A DNA stretch of 64,000 nucleotides from Chloranthus sessilifolius (GCA_021018995.1 CM037590.1:38938287-39002286); one strand, 5' to 3'. Positions 49,612 through 61,793 are shown, numbered from the stretch's first letter. Numbers and translations are program-made. Notes: a model not told the origin generated them from the letters alone.

Positions 49612-50511
49612 TGACACGGGACGACAACCCTAAAATGCGGAATATGATTTTTAATGCGATTTGCCGAAATTAATTAGAATTAAATCAAGCGTAATCTCAA
49701 AACTATCTTAAATACCTTAGGGTTCAAAGAATTCAGGTTGGTAGATCACGCGAGATCTAATTAGGGTCCAGTCCGATGCGCAAGTACTATTAGATTTGAG
49801 GCGAGATCGGTTTAGAGATAGAACTCTAGCTTTTTTCAGGCTTGGGCATTCGCCTTCGATCTGATGTAGATTCACGGCTCGAACTAGGGTTGCGGAATTA
49901 GATTATGGGTTTGTAATAGGTTTTGGTTTTGTAACAGGTTTATGGTTTTCAGATCGGTTTATGGTTTGGGAAAAGGGTGTTGGCTATGTTTGATTTAGGG
50001 TTTCAAAAGGCTTAGGGTTTTGGGATCGAAAGGAAACAATTAGGCTACGGTGTAGGTGAAGCAAATACAGATCGAGAGATAGCAAATATAATAGAAAAGA
50101 TAACAATGGCTTTTGGGAATCACTCCCTTGGCCTCACACCAAACCCATCTCAGGCAAAGAATATTCAAGCATAAAAGTATTCAAAATATTCAATAAATTA
50201 AAAATTCTTTACAAGCCTCTATATATAGGCCACCAATAATTAAAATTCGAAATAAAGAGTTTTAATAGAAATAAAACACAAAAAGGCAAGTTTTCGCCAA
50301 AAAAACTCAAATTTCGGAAGGCCCGTCACGACGTCCACGAACGTCTGTAGTGCCCCACGGACGTCCGTGACCTACAGACAGTGAAGGGGCAAAATCACGG
50401 ACGTCCATCAGTGTTTCACGGGCGTCCATCACTGTTCATCACGGACGTCCGTCACTGTTCATCGTGAACAGTAATTTTTTTTTTTTTTTTTTTTCTTGAC
50501 GTTCCCCGTCA
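49612..50511 (-). repeat. 3' LTR of the chromovirus
   Basis: 900 bp, starts TGACACGGGACGACAACC and ends CCCCGTCA on +. It carries tandem GACGTCC(A/G)TCA-like words (50330-50460) that are fewer in the other LTR, accounting for most of the 49-bp length difference. Confidence 0.9.
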
Positions 50512-50524
50512 TTCTCCTCCACTT
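50512..50524 (-). other. Polypurine tract of the chromovirus
   Basis: On - this reads AAGTGGAGGAGAA, directly against the 3' LTR. Confidence 0.7.
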
Positions 50525-50589
50525 AAAATGTTTCATCACCGATGAAACACGCATGTGGTACTCGGACTCGGGCTCCCTCTCCTCTTCTT

Positions 50590-53500
50590 TCAACACCGGT
50601 AGAAACGATGTGGTACGAATCCAATGTCCATGTATATGGCATCCTCGTCAATTCCCCTGGACCAAAAAGGTTTCATCACCGATGAAACGCGCTCGTGGTA
50701 GATGTCTAGCAAGTCGGGGTTCAAGCGGCGAACTTCATTCTCGTGGACCCAAGTGTTTTCGGACTCCGGTTTGCCGACCCATTTAACCAAGTATTTCTGG
50801 AATCCCCATTGTAGAGACTGATGATCGTTAATTATATCTTCTATCTCATATGATCTCTGTCTGCGTGGGGAAGGAAGAGGTATAGGTTGCAAGGTTGGAT
50901 TAGGGTTGGGACTAGGGGGTGGCTAGAGTGGGTTTTCAGGAGGTGGGGTGAAACCCAAGTAAGGAACTAGGTCCTCCACATTGAACGTTGAACTAACCCC
51001 CGTACTTGGAGGAAGCTCGAGCACGTATGCATTAGGACCACTCTTAGCCAAAATTCTAAAAAGCCCAAATACCGAGATTGAGCTTTTTCGATCCATTGAA
51101 CCGCCAGCCTAACCCGGACCATCACATAATCACCTACGTTAAATTCTTTAGAACGCCTGTGAACATCTGCAGATAATTTATATTGATTGTTGCTTGAATT
51201 AATTTTCTGTTTAATTTTGGCATGCAAGTTATGAATATGTTGTGCAAATGCATCGGCAGACTCTGACACTCTATGGGATGCAGACATGGGGATCAAATCT
51301 AATGAGGTCCTAGGCCTATGACCATGCACTACCTCAAAAGGACTCATGCCTATGGACCTATTGACAGAATTATTATATGCAAACTCAGCTGTGGGTAAGA
51401 TGGTATCCTATGTCCTAATATGATCACTGACAAGACTACGAAGGAGATTCCCAAGGCTCCTATTGGTGCTTTCGGTTTGACCATCCGTTTGAGGGTGGTT
51501 AGCTGTTGGGAATTGGAGCAATGTGCCCATCATGTGCCAAAGGGTCTTCCAAAAATAACTCGTAAATTTAACATCCCTATCAGACACAATGGTTTTGGGC
51601 AACCTATGAAGACGTACTACCTCCGCGAAAAATAGTTTAGCAATATGAGATGCATCTGAGGTTTTGGAACAAGGAATGAAGTGGGCCATTTTGGAAAATC
51701 GGTCCACTACGACATAGATGGAGTCGTGCTTCCTAGGGGTCTTAGGAAGTCCAAGCACGAAATCCATAGAGAGGTCTTGCCATGGTGTGTGTGGCACGGG
51801 TAAAGGAGTGTATAAGCCGGTATTTTGTTTGGTCTGTTTTGACACTTGGCAAGTACGACAATGTTTGACAACTCGAGCGACATCTCTCATTAGGCTAGGC
51901 CAAAAGAACCTATCCTCTTCAGCGCAACAGTTTTATTATGCCCGAAATGTCCGGCCATCTGTCACGGGGTCGCACTTCCGCAACCTCAGTCCCGTGCGGC
52001 ACCTAACGCACGCTTCGCTAGGTCAGCCTACTTCTGATAACAATCGTCGCGAGGGCGTCCTTCGACGCGCTTTCAACCCGCGCGGTGCTTCGCTACCGCG
52101 TGCAACGAAGCCAACCCATCTGCACATCAGCTCTGATACCACCCGCCTAGAGGACGGGAACTCCTCCCAACATGGTTGCCTCTGTTTCACGGCCTACCAC
52201 TCGGCTCATCGTGTCCCTTACGACACGCCATCTGCCATTGCGCTAACGCTGCTCAAGCTTCACCATACCGCACTAGTACCTCGCCACCGCCAACCAAGCC
52301 CATGACCTTGTGCCTCTCGCGTGCTCAACGAGTCCCACGCAGCTTGCCTTCGTGTGCGTTAGAATTACTAGCACGCGTCGTCCTTAGCCCACATCGTCGT
52401 GCTCAACCGAAGTCCCACGCAGCCTTGGTGTTGTCTTGTGAGGTTGCTCGACCATATGCACCGCGACGCGTGGTCAGTCCGGCCATACATCAACCTCCTC
52501 GGGTTCCACACGGCATCGCTGCGTCGGACGCCCCTAGGCCCCACCTTTCAGCCTAGGAGACACTTGCCGCCTCCGCAACGCAAGGCCCGTGTGCGGGGAA
52601 TAGCTCTCAAGCTCCTTCCCTATATAAGGGTAAAATAAAGTCATTCGGCGGAATGGCAGGATAACCTCAAACCTATTGGTTTGACATACCGCAACGCCTC
52701 ATGCATCGCTAGCCCACCTTGGCTATGTCGCGTCCGTGTCGCGACCGTGACTCTCCACGTCGTACCCTCATGCGACCGTGTCGCGTCCTCGCAGCGCGAC
52801 CACGTCGCAAGGCCAACATGGCCCCATGTCGCGTGCCCTCCTGGCACCACATGCCATGCCACACGCACCACGCCGCAAGCTCGAGTATTGGCCCCGTCAC
52901 ACATCCCTCCAGCATGTAACTCCCAAATGAGAAAGTCACACAATGAAGTGCAAGGGATGCAAAGGCGATTGCCTTTAAACAAGTACCCATCCTGGATGGT
53001 GTACACGGAGTGTGTGTTGGTCGGGTTACTAAGGATAGCAGTGTACTCAACCCCAAATTCTGGGCACTCGGGGTACTCGTCCTTTAACTTTTTGAACCCG
53101 ACGACCTCGGTGCTTATTGTGCGCAAAGTCACTACTCGCCGACTAAGTGCATCAACGGCCCTATTTTCAGCACCAGTCTTATGCTTTAACACGAATATGA
53201 ACCCTTGAAGGTACTCCACCCACTTTGCGTGCCTTGGGTTCAACTTCTTTTGTGAAGCAAGAAAGCGTAAGGCTTCATGGTCAGAGAACAACACAAATTC
53301 CTGCGGTCTAAGGTAATATTTCCAATACCAAAGAGATCGAACGACCGCATAGAATTCCTTGTCATAGGTGGAGTATTTTTGCTTCGCCTCATTAAGTTTT
53401 TCGCTAAAATAGGTCACAAGGTGACCCTCTTGGCTAAGCACTCCTCCTATGCCTACACCCGATGCGTCGCATGCAACTTCAAAGACTTTGGAAAAGTCCG

Positions 53501-56188
53501 GAAATCGCATGATGGGTGCGCTACTCATTCGTTGTTTGATCTCGGCAAAGGCTTTTGTCGCCACTTTGCCCCATTTAAAATCCCCTTTTTCATGCAATCT
53601 GTAATTGGGGCCATAATGGTGCTAAAGCTTCTGATGAAGCGACGATAGAAAGTAGCCAAGCCATGGAAGCTGCGGACATCGTGTATGTTCTTTGGTTCGG
53701 GCCATTCCACAATGGCTCTCACCTTTTCAGGGTCCGCGACCATTCCATTGGCCGAGATAATGAATCCCAAGAAGACAACGGAATGCTGCATGAAAGTGCA
53801 CTTCTTGAGATTGGCAAACAACTTCTCGCCCTTGAGGGTTTCACAAACTAGCCTAAGGTGGGTCAAGTGTTGATCCTTGTCGTGACTATAGATCAAGATG
53901 TCATCGAAATAAACAACAAGAAATTTGCCTAGAAACGGCCTCAACAGTTGGGTCATGAGTCGCATGAAAGTACTCGGGGCATTAGAAAGCCCAAAAGGCA
54001 TGACCATCCACTCGTAAAGACCATCCTTAGTCTGAAAGGCGGTTTTCCACTCATCACCGGGGCGGATGCGGACTTGATGGTAGCCACTTTTAAGGTCTAT
54101 CTTTGAAAAGATAGTGACACCAACCATCATGTCGAGCATATCATCAAGCCTTGGTATGGGAAACCGATACTTAACGGTAATCTTATTGATCGCACGACTA
54201 TCCACACACATACGCCACGTACCATCTTTCTTAGGAGTGAGTAGGGCAGGTACGGCACACGGGCTCAAACTCTCTTGGATGAACCTCTTCTGAAGGAGCT
54301 CATTGACTTGCCGAGTTAACTCGGCGTGCTCAACCGGATTCAACCTATAGTGGGGCAAGTTCGGTAAGGTAGATCCGGGAACCAAGTCTATTGCGTGTTG
54401 GATATCACGCAGAGGAGGGAGTTCGTTTTGTAAGTCTTCAGGGAAGACATCCGTAAACTCTTTTAAAATCGGCTCAACCTTCTGGGGACACTCGCTCACC
54501 GACTCGAGAGCACTCTCTACGGTGACAACTACGTACACCACACTCTCATCTTTCGATGCTTTCTCGAACTCAGAAGGGCTCACAATATTAATGGATTTAG
54601 AAGACTCGCCCTTCTTTTCAACGGTGTTGGTCGATGGTGTTTTGGGAGGCAAAGGGTGTAAAGTGATCTTTTTGCCCTTATGCATGAACGTGTATATGTT
54701 TGTTCTACCAGAAAGAGTCATGTCCATGTCGTAGAGTCACGGCCTTCCCAAAATGATATGGCCCACATCCATCGGCACCACATCGCACCATAAGGTGTCC
54801 GAATAAGAACCTAATTGAATCGGTACACGACACCTTTTCGACACAAGAATGGATGAAGAATTGACTCATGCGACTTTATAAGGTCTTGGGTGGGCTTCAG
54901 GTGTAAGCCCTAAGCGGCGTACGGCATGAGTTGATATAACATTAGTGCAACTACCGCTATCCACGATGACCCTACAATTCTTTTCACCAAATCTGGCATA
55001 GGTGTGGAAGATGTTCTCCCTACGCCAGTCATCGTTTTCATCCCGTTGAGGTTGTGCAAGAGCACACCTCACAACTAAAGCATGACCAATAGCATCATCC
55101 TCCTCATCACTGGGTTAAGTGCTAACCGGTTCAAATACTTCCTCTTCAACCACTACCTCATCATCATCCTCCTCTCCCTCAATGAAGAGAGTCCTTTGGG
55201 GTTCTTTCGTAGGGCATTGGGCGGCAAAGTGTCCCATCCCATGACATTTATAGCATTTTATTTGAGAATTAACCCTTGAGGATTCTCCGCCTACACTTTT
55301 TCCCTTTTCAAACCTAGAATTGGTAGGGGCGGGTTGTGTAGGTTTGGGAGGAGGATTGAATCGTTGACTACTATATTGGGACTCGGTCCTCTTCACCACC
55401 GTAGTTTTCAAATACCGTTCGAGATCTTGCACAACGGCATAACATCTTTCAAGAGTTTTTACGGGGTGAGAAATCAACTCTTTCTACAAATCAATCACAA
55501 TCCAGTGCGGAATCTAGAGAGTGATTTCAGGATCTTCTGATACTTTTGCCCTCATCATGAATTCTTTGAATTTGGCAATGTAATCTGTCACGGGCATACC
55601 ACCTTGGCGTAAGTTTTGCCATTGGTCGAGGAGGCGTTGGTGGTATGATAAAAGAACATACTTCTCAGTAAGTTGTTCCTTCATGTCGTCCCAACGGGTA
55701 ATGGGAGGACAACTCGCGTTCACCCTAATGCGCTCAACATTGAGCCAGAAAAGCCAAGCTTGGCCAACCAACTTCATTTTTGCGAGTCTAATGCAACGGT
55801 CGTCATTCATGGCATACCAATCAAAGTGTTGGTCCATGTCAGAAAGCCAATCGAGGAAGACGGTAGGGTCCATTCTTCCATCGAAAGTCGGAATCTCAAT
55901 TCGAACATTCTTAAGGAGTTGAACTTCGGGGTCATAATCATCTCTACGATGATCCCTACGGTTTCGGTTGTCTTGGCAACCATTACGTTCCAAGTGGGGA
56001 CATTCACGCTCTTGGTGCTGATTTTCCAGCCCATCCATCGCTTCCAGTTGGTTGATTCGATCACGTAATCTATCATTACTAACTCCTAGGGATGTTTGGG
56101 CTTGCTCAATGGTATTCAAACGTACACTAATCGCACCCAATTCTTCTCGCATAGCTCTAAGAGTATTAAGAACCTCATCCGAAGCCAT
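50590..56188 (-). pseudogene. Chromovirus gag-pol with chromodomain, degraded
   Basis: On -, from the ATG at 56188: gag with a retrotransposon-gag core (VFLDWLSDMDQHF) and a zinc knuckle CYKCHGMGHFAAQC (about 55250), protease (VIVDSGSCTNVIS, 54970), RT ([29 protein letters not shown] at about 53900), RNase H (FEVACDASGVGIGGVLSQEG, 53485), integrase ([20 protein letters not shown], 51850-51430) and a C-terminal chromodomain (YLVKWVGKPESENTWV, 50780-50735). Most parts share one frame, interrupted by stops near 55513, 55115, 54866 and 54737; several fit Trp TGG to TGA or Gln CAG to TAG changes. A frame change lies near 55500, and an insertion splits the integrase at 51960-52901. The chromodomain places it among chromoviruses; I do not assign a clade. 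Confidence 0.9.
51960..52901. mobile_element. GC-rich 942-bp insertion in the chromovirus integrase
   Basis: Ends TGTCACGGGG...CCCCGTCACA, a near-perfect inverted pair. GATG (on -) borders both sides, with GGATG/AGATG as a possible decayed 5-bp duplication. Removing it rejoins the integrase as ELHAGGMAGHFG. It is clearly richer in GC than everything around it. GCTCTGATACCA at 52131-52142 is an exact Met-tRNA primer-site complement, and CTATATAAGGG at about 52620 is TATA-like. It is therefore probably a nonautonomous LTR element, though I cannot pair two LTRs inside it. Confidence 0.7.
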
Positions 56189-56304
56189 GGTGATCACAAG
56201 GTATATTAGGATTCTAATATGGCATGCAATATGGACTCACAAAAAGAAAATAATGCAATAAAATAAATATGACAAACAAAATGCCCTAACCTAGAAAACC
56301 TAGG

Positions 56305-56318
56305 GCTCTGATACCAAA
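56305..56318 (-). other. Primer-binding site of the chromovirus
   Basis: On - this reads TTTGGTATCAGAGC, containing the full initiator-Met complement TGGTATCAGAGC, two bases from the end of the 5' LTR. Confidence 0.88.
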
Positions 56319-56320
56319 AC

Positions 56321-57171
56321 TGACGCGGGACGACAACCCTAAAATGCGGAATATGATTTTTAATGCGATTTGCCGAAATTAATTAGAATTAAATCAAGCG
56401 TAATCTCAAAACTATTTTAAATACCTTAGGGTTCAGAGAATTCAGGTTGGTAGATCATGCGAGATCCAGTTAGGGTCCAGTCCGATGCGCAAGTACTATT
56501 AGATTTGAGGCGAGATCGGTCTAGAGATAGAACTCTAGCTTTTTCCAGGCTTGGGCGTTCGTCTTCGATCTGATGTAGATTCACGGCTCGAACCATGGTT
56601 GCGGAATTAGATTATGGGTTTGTAATAGGTTTTGGTTTTGTAACAGGTTTATGGTTTTCGGATCGGTTTATAGTTTGGGAAAAGGGTGTTGGCTATGTTT
56701 GATTTAGGGTTTCAAAAGGCTTAGGGTTTTGGGATCGAAAGGAAACAATTAGGCTACGGTGTAGGTGAAGCAAACACAGATCGAGAGATAGCAAATATAA
56801 TAGAGAAGATAACAATGACTTTTGGGAATCACTCCCTTGGCCTCACACCAAACCCATCTCAGGCAAAGAATATTCAAGCATAAAAGCATTCAAAATATTC
56901 AATAAATTAAAAAGTCTTTACAAGCCTCTATATATAGGACACCAATAATTAAAATTCGAAATAAAGAGTTCTAATAAAAATAAAACACAAAAAGGCAAGT
57001 TTTCGCCAAAAAAACTCAAATTTCGGAAGGCCCGTCACGACGTCTGTGACCTACGGATAGTGAAGGGGCAAAATCACGGACATCCGTCACTGTTCATCAC
57101 GGACGTCCGTCATTGTTCATTGTGTACAGTAAATTTTTATATTTTTATTTTTTTCTTGACGTTCCCTGTCA
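56321..57171 (-). repeat. 5' LTR of the chromovirus
   Basis: 851 bp with ends TGACGCGGGACG and CCCTGTCA on +, homologous over its length to 49612-50511 but lacking some of the GACGTCC units. Confidence 0.9.
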
Positions 57172-57299
57172 TCTTACCTCTTCAATTTTCGTCGGCTGCA
57201 GTCTATGTTACCTTAGGCCTAAGATAAAACTCTCATGTTTTGTCTTTAAGTCATATGGTGGCACATAGTTTTACCGATCCAAGTTGTTTAAGTGGCAAA

Positions 57300-57972
57300 A
57301 CATCTTATGAACTTCAGGTATCATAATATATATATAGGGAGCCGGTTCCCTCCTCCATGGGAGGACGATCACTATCCTCCAAGGTTCACATGGCACCCAA
57401 AACACTGTTTGGGCGGCACATGGAGCACGGGAGGATGGTTTAGCTCAATTTTTATAAAAAAAAAGTTTAGAAAAACCTTTTAAAGGCACGAGTCAAATAT
57501 TGACTAATTTCACTACTCAAAAAACACGCGTGGAGATGAGTTTTCAAAAAATATAATAAATAAGGTCTAAGCAATGCACCTGAGCTTTACGTGGTATCGA
57601 AACAATGTTGGAGGTGCGACGTTGCGTGGAGGATGGACACCTTTTCCTTATATGTATAGAGAAATGATTATATGACTCGAGTCATGGGATATAAGCCCAT
57701 GAATCGAGCTCCTATTGGCGCATGCCACATCGGGTGACTTAAAAAGTCAACCTGATGTGATATGCAGCCAATGGTAGCTTGAGTCCCATGCAAGGATCAA
57801 AATTTCGGGTTGAATTTTGGTTTTGAGCATGACCGAAATCCAAAATTTTGGACCCCATACAAATTGGACCGAAATTTTGGATTTCGGTTTCGTTTCGGCC
57901 ATGCCCGAAACCGAACCATTTTGGCCAAAATTTTGATCCATGGTCTCATGACTCAAGTAAGAGGATCGCTAC

Positions 57973-58042
<70 letters not shown>

Positions 58043-58740
58043 AAAAGGTGTTCGTCCTCCAAGATTGGGGAAAACCTCTATTTGGCAACGGGACATTAAA
58101 TTGATGACACACAAAGCATGGGTGCATTGCCTAGATCATATTTTTAAAAAATAAAATTTGAAAACTCATGTCTACCATATATTTTTTTAGCCTTGAAATC
58201 TAAACCATTGAAATCAGTCGAACTTTGACGGAAGCTTTAAAATTTATTTTTTTTGAATTTGTTTTTTGGAAAATTGATCTAATCCATCCCCCATGCACCA
58301 AATGGCACCCAAATAGTGTTTTGGGCGCCACATGGGGCTCCACAACATCTTGGAGGGTGCTTGAGCGTCCTCCCATGGAGGACGGACCCGGCTCCCTATA
58401 TATATATATATATATATGCAAGATAGGTGCAGCAAGCTCATGTGAAGCTCCACATGGCATCCAAAACACTGTTTTATTGCCACATGGAGCTCCAACAGGT
58501 TGTGTAGATCAAAACAATAAATTGAAAACCGAAATTTGAAATTGAAGTCAAACTTTGACTGTGATTCAACGTTTCATCTTTTAACCTCTAACAATATACA
58601 GTGGAAATGTTGTTTAGTTTTTTTCCTCTTTTTAATCATCGAAACAACATTGCTCCATGTGACACCCAGGACATGTTTTGTTTGCCTCGTCAAGCTCCAT
58701 GTGAGCCTTGGTTTACAGTAAAGGTACTCCACTGGATCAC
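57300..58740. repeat. CACATGG fold-back repeats with (TA)n arrays
   Basis: Blocks at 57335-57440, 58280-58400, 58440-58500 and 58640-58715 share CACATGGCACCCAAAACACT, TGTTTTGGGCGCCACATGG and the frame GGAGCCGGTTCCCT / GGACCCGGCTCCCT next to TA tracts. (TA)n arrays lie at 57975-58040 and 58753-58812, with a short one at 58399-58417. Blocks 57335-57440 and 58280-58400 are arranged as if they were the two ends of one large inverted unit. The same family occurs in RDR1 intron 1. Confidence 0.68.
57791..57942. mobile_element. Fold-back MITE, GGATCAAAATTT family, copy 2
   Basis: Ends CAAGGATCAAAATTTCGG and, inverted, TGGATCAAAATTTTGG; the interior is rich in GAAATTTTGG and CCGAAATCCAAAATTT. It is related to 38461-38620. 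Confidence 0.7.
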
Positions 58741-58751
58741 CTAACCGGGAT

Positions 58752-58812
<61 letters not shown>

Positions 58813-58816
<4 letters not shown>

Positions 58817-59464
58817 GCCATTTGGGTCTAGATTTGGGTTGGGTCCAGGTTCGGACCCAATCATGACAGACCCAGCTAACATGTTTTGAATCGGATCTCA
58901 GGTCCAATCGAGTATAAGCTGGTCGAACCGGGTTGACCTAACCCATTCATAACCCTATTAGGAGTAGCTTCAATAAAAGAGAAAATAAAAAATGTCATTG
59001 AAATGTTGAGCATATCAATCAAAAACTTGAAAATAAAAAATGTCATTCCTCTCTTTCTTCTTCTCCCCCCCACCAAATGCTAAAAATATGTTAAAATCAG
59101 CCATATAATCAGTTCAAATTCCATTATAATCAGGTCATTTTTAGTGGCTGATTAGTGAAAATCATCCACTAAAAATCCCTCATTAAGTAAAGCAGAAAAC
59201 TGATTGTTCGCTGCTTCGATTATGTGGCGGCTTCGATTTGGGTATTTTGTACTATTTTCTTCATTAAAATTACTATTTTTTTACTGGAAATATCTTATGA
59301 TAGCTTTTTTATATTTCTTTGCATTTTTTATTATTTTCCCTGATTTTTCCTGAGTTAGACCCGCGCCAATTAATTGCCGACTCCCGACTTTGTGACTATG
59401 TTTGTATGAAAGATAGTTGGGATATAAGCATAAGAAACTAGGAGAAAGGCGGACTAATTAAGAC
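58813..59464. other. Gene-free stretch
   Basis: Contains GGGTT/GACCC-rich repeat words (58820-58960) and a piece (59215-59400) homologous to the foreign segment in the copia element at about 13160-13490. No gene. Confidence 0.45.
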
Positions 59465-60009
59465 TGATGCGATCCGATCATCGGTGTAAAAGAAAGCAAA
59501 GAAGGGAATATAGTGAAAATTACAAAGAAGAAAGAACAAGAAACCCAAGAAGAATAAAGGATTTTGGGCCTCAAATGAAAGTTCGCGAGGTCATAACAAT
59601 GGTTCATTAAAAGGCCCAATTAAAAGAGATCTTAAGTGCCATGTGTAGGGGTCTCAATGGGTCGGGCCTTAAATGGCAGTAGAACTGGCCAATACACGGT
59701 CCAAGTAGCAAATCAGACCAGGTCGGGCCAGCTCATTTATGAATTAAGTGTCCACTATCTAACCCGGCCAGGCTCAATCTCAGTCGATTGAAACCCCTAG
59801 TCATGTGAACACTTACTGCAATCATGTGACCACTACAGTGAGTCATATGCCACTTAAATAGGAGTTAGTAGTGGGGATCTTAGTTTTTGTGTGCATTGAC
59901 GTCACAAGTTTGAGCAAAAATCGAAGGTTTCCTTGGGGAATTATTTTAAGACAAAAAAAATAAAAAATATGGAGAGAAAATTTTAAAACCTTTGTACCCC
60001 TTGTCTAAA

Positions 60010-60011
<2 letters not shown>

Positions 60012-60051
<40 letters not shown>
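60012..60051. repeat. (GA)n microsatellite
   Basis: About 20 GA units inside the first direct repeat; the second copy has a (GT)n tract at 62930-62962 in the corresponding area. Confidence 0.9.
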
Positions 60052-60055
<4 letters not shown>

Positions 60056-61793
60056 TTATCTTTTGTCTACTGATTAGGAAAACTATGATCAGAGATACTT
60101 ATGGATTTATTAGTTTGAATTTCATTACGAAGTTTAGTTTCACAAGGGGGAACTAGTGTTGGGGATTAGATTAACATATGTAGAGAAACCATGGGACAAC
60201 CTATTATAGGGATTATCGTTATTTTTATTACCTTTTTTATAGAAGTCGAGATTCCCTTTGTCAACTTCATGGATTTTGTTACAAACCATATATATCAAGT
60301 TGTGTGCTCTCTTATTTTGTGGCTATTGATTGTTAAAGGTATGTTTAATTTCTTCTATATTGTATTTTCTTCCTCTTTTATTACATCAAAGTATTTTCAA
60401 AGAACGTTGATTTTTATTGATCTATTCTAAAATACTTCGATTTATGTGAATTCAAGATGTCACATTGTAGAACTCGTGGTTGAGGAAGAAGAGAGCACAA
60501 TAGTTAGTAAGGCATTTTTCAATCATAATTAGATCAATTAACTCCGCTTTGGGTATATCAAAAAGCAGTTACACATCTGATCCCATGTCTCTTGCGTGAG
60601 CTCTTGAGGATATATTAAAATCTACGGTCAAATAAGACTTTTAAACGATGGAGGTTCCTTGAAACAAATCATGGTGAAAGATCAACAGTCATATCACAAT
60701 TTGGGCTATGAAGATGCCTCATTGTGCAAGTAAAATCCAATCTATGAAATAATTTGATGTATGGACAGCCTCATTGTGGGAAGGGTTGTAATGTCAGAGG
60801 AATCATTGCCGCAAGGCATAGAGGGAGGGTCATGAGATTAACAATCACCTCAACATTTAATGATGGAAATGCATTTGAATAACTCATTGTGCAAGATCAA
60901 TGGACAGATCGTGATTTGAACAGTTGGGATGTCTCAATTAGGGTTAACTAATTCGCTAAATAGGCATGTGAATCGCGAACCAGTTTGATTTCGAACTGGT
61001 TCACGGTTCAGTTCGCTCCGGTTCACTCAGGATGGGCAAACCGGCCTCCAACATAAATTTTTGTCATATAAAATGTCAGATGAAGGAAAAAATCTGCTTA
61101 TTGCGGTTCGAACCCTGGGCAGTCAGTTTGGGGGACATATGGTCGAACACCACTACTTCGTGGCATTTGGTGTATAAATTGCATATATGTTTTTATATAG
61201 TTTAAACTTTAAGTTTAAACATAATTTAATTTTGAAATTATTAATTTCCATTTTATTTTTATTTGTAACTCATCCTACCCCTAGCGAACCGAGTTCGCTT
61301 GGATGTAGCGAATCATGAATTGCAAACCCGAAATTGAACTCAGTGAACCAACAAATCATGTAACATTGGTCTCAATCAATGTTTCGTTGACATCAGCAAA
61401 CAGTTCGAGTTCTGATGGAGTTAAAATCTCAAATTGACTCCCAATATGGGGTCAACGGTTTGGAAGAAAAACAAGATGCTATCAAAGTTCCAGATTGAAC
61501 CCCAATCATCGAACAAGGGTCTGATGGAGATTCGAATGATGTCGAAATTCTAGATTTGCTCCTCAAGGTTAATTAATGGTTTGATCTTCTTCTAGGTGGT
61601 GATCACATGTCAGATCTACCAATCGTTAACGATCAACTATTAATTCATGCATTGAGTGATAATGACTCCAAAGTAATGAAGATATATCTCACTCTTAGTG
61701 CGACTAATGGTGATATCGTGGCTTCCACTGGAGTCATTGGTTCAAGGGATATAAAGCAAGGTTTGGTGTACCATAAACTTCTGTACTATGCAA

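Larger units (their letters stand above)
49612..57171 (-). mobile_element. Ty3 chromovirus retrotransposon, full length, 7,560 bp, inactive
   Basis: LTRs at 49612-50511 and 56321-57171 (TGAC...GTCA ends), flanked by perfect TCTTA duplications (49607-49611, 57172-57176). Between them, on -, are gag, protease, RT, RNase H, integrase and a chromodomain in the Ty3 order, a Met-tRNA primer site beside the 5' (right) LTR and a purine tract beside the 3' LTR. In the first 290 aligned bases the LTRs differ at about a dozen positions by eye, mostly transitions, so the insertion is not recent. The target is the second LTR of the element around it. Confidence 0.93.
46760..57211 (+). mobile_element. LTR element without recognisable gag/pol, split by a chromovirus
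   Basis: A direct repeat of about 0.75-1 kb: first copy about 46800-47777, second about 48880-49611 continued at 57172-57210. Shared words include GGGCCTGCTTTTTGGGTCACATGATCC, given here in parts: GGGCCTGCTTTTTGG and GTCACATGATCCAC. TGGTATCGGAGCAGG (47780-47794) follows the first copy as a Met-tRNA primer site, giving + orientation. The interior (47795-48880) encodes no recognisable gag or pol, so the element is probably nonautonomous. CTTAGGCCTAAG lies directly repeated at both outer ends (46748-46759, 57212-57223). The exact LTR start is uncertain. Confidence 0.65.

Noticed and set aside
52176-53208. Long + strand frames in the GC-rich insertion and opposite RNase H
   Set aside because: They are antisense shadows of the chromovirus pol and of high-GC sequence with few stops; no protein family fits.
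60191-60430. Hydrophobic 79-codon frame as a membrane protein
   Set aside because: It lies inside a long direct repeat; the second copy (62638-63360) does not keep the frame.
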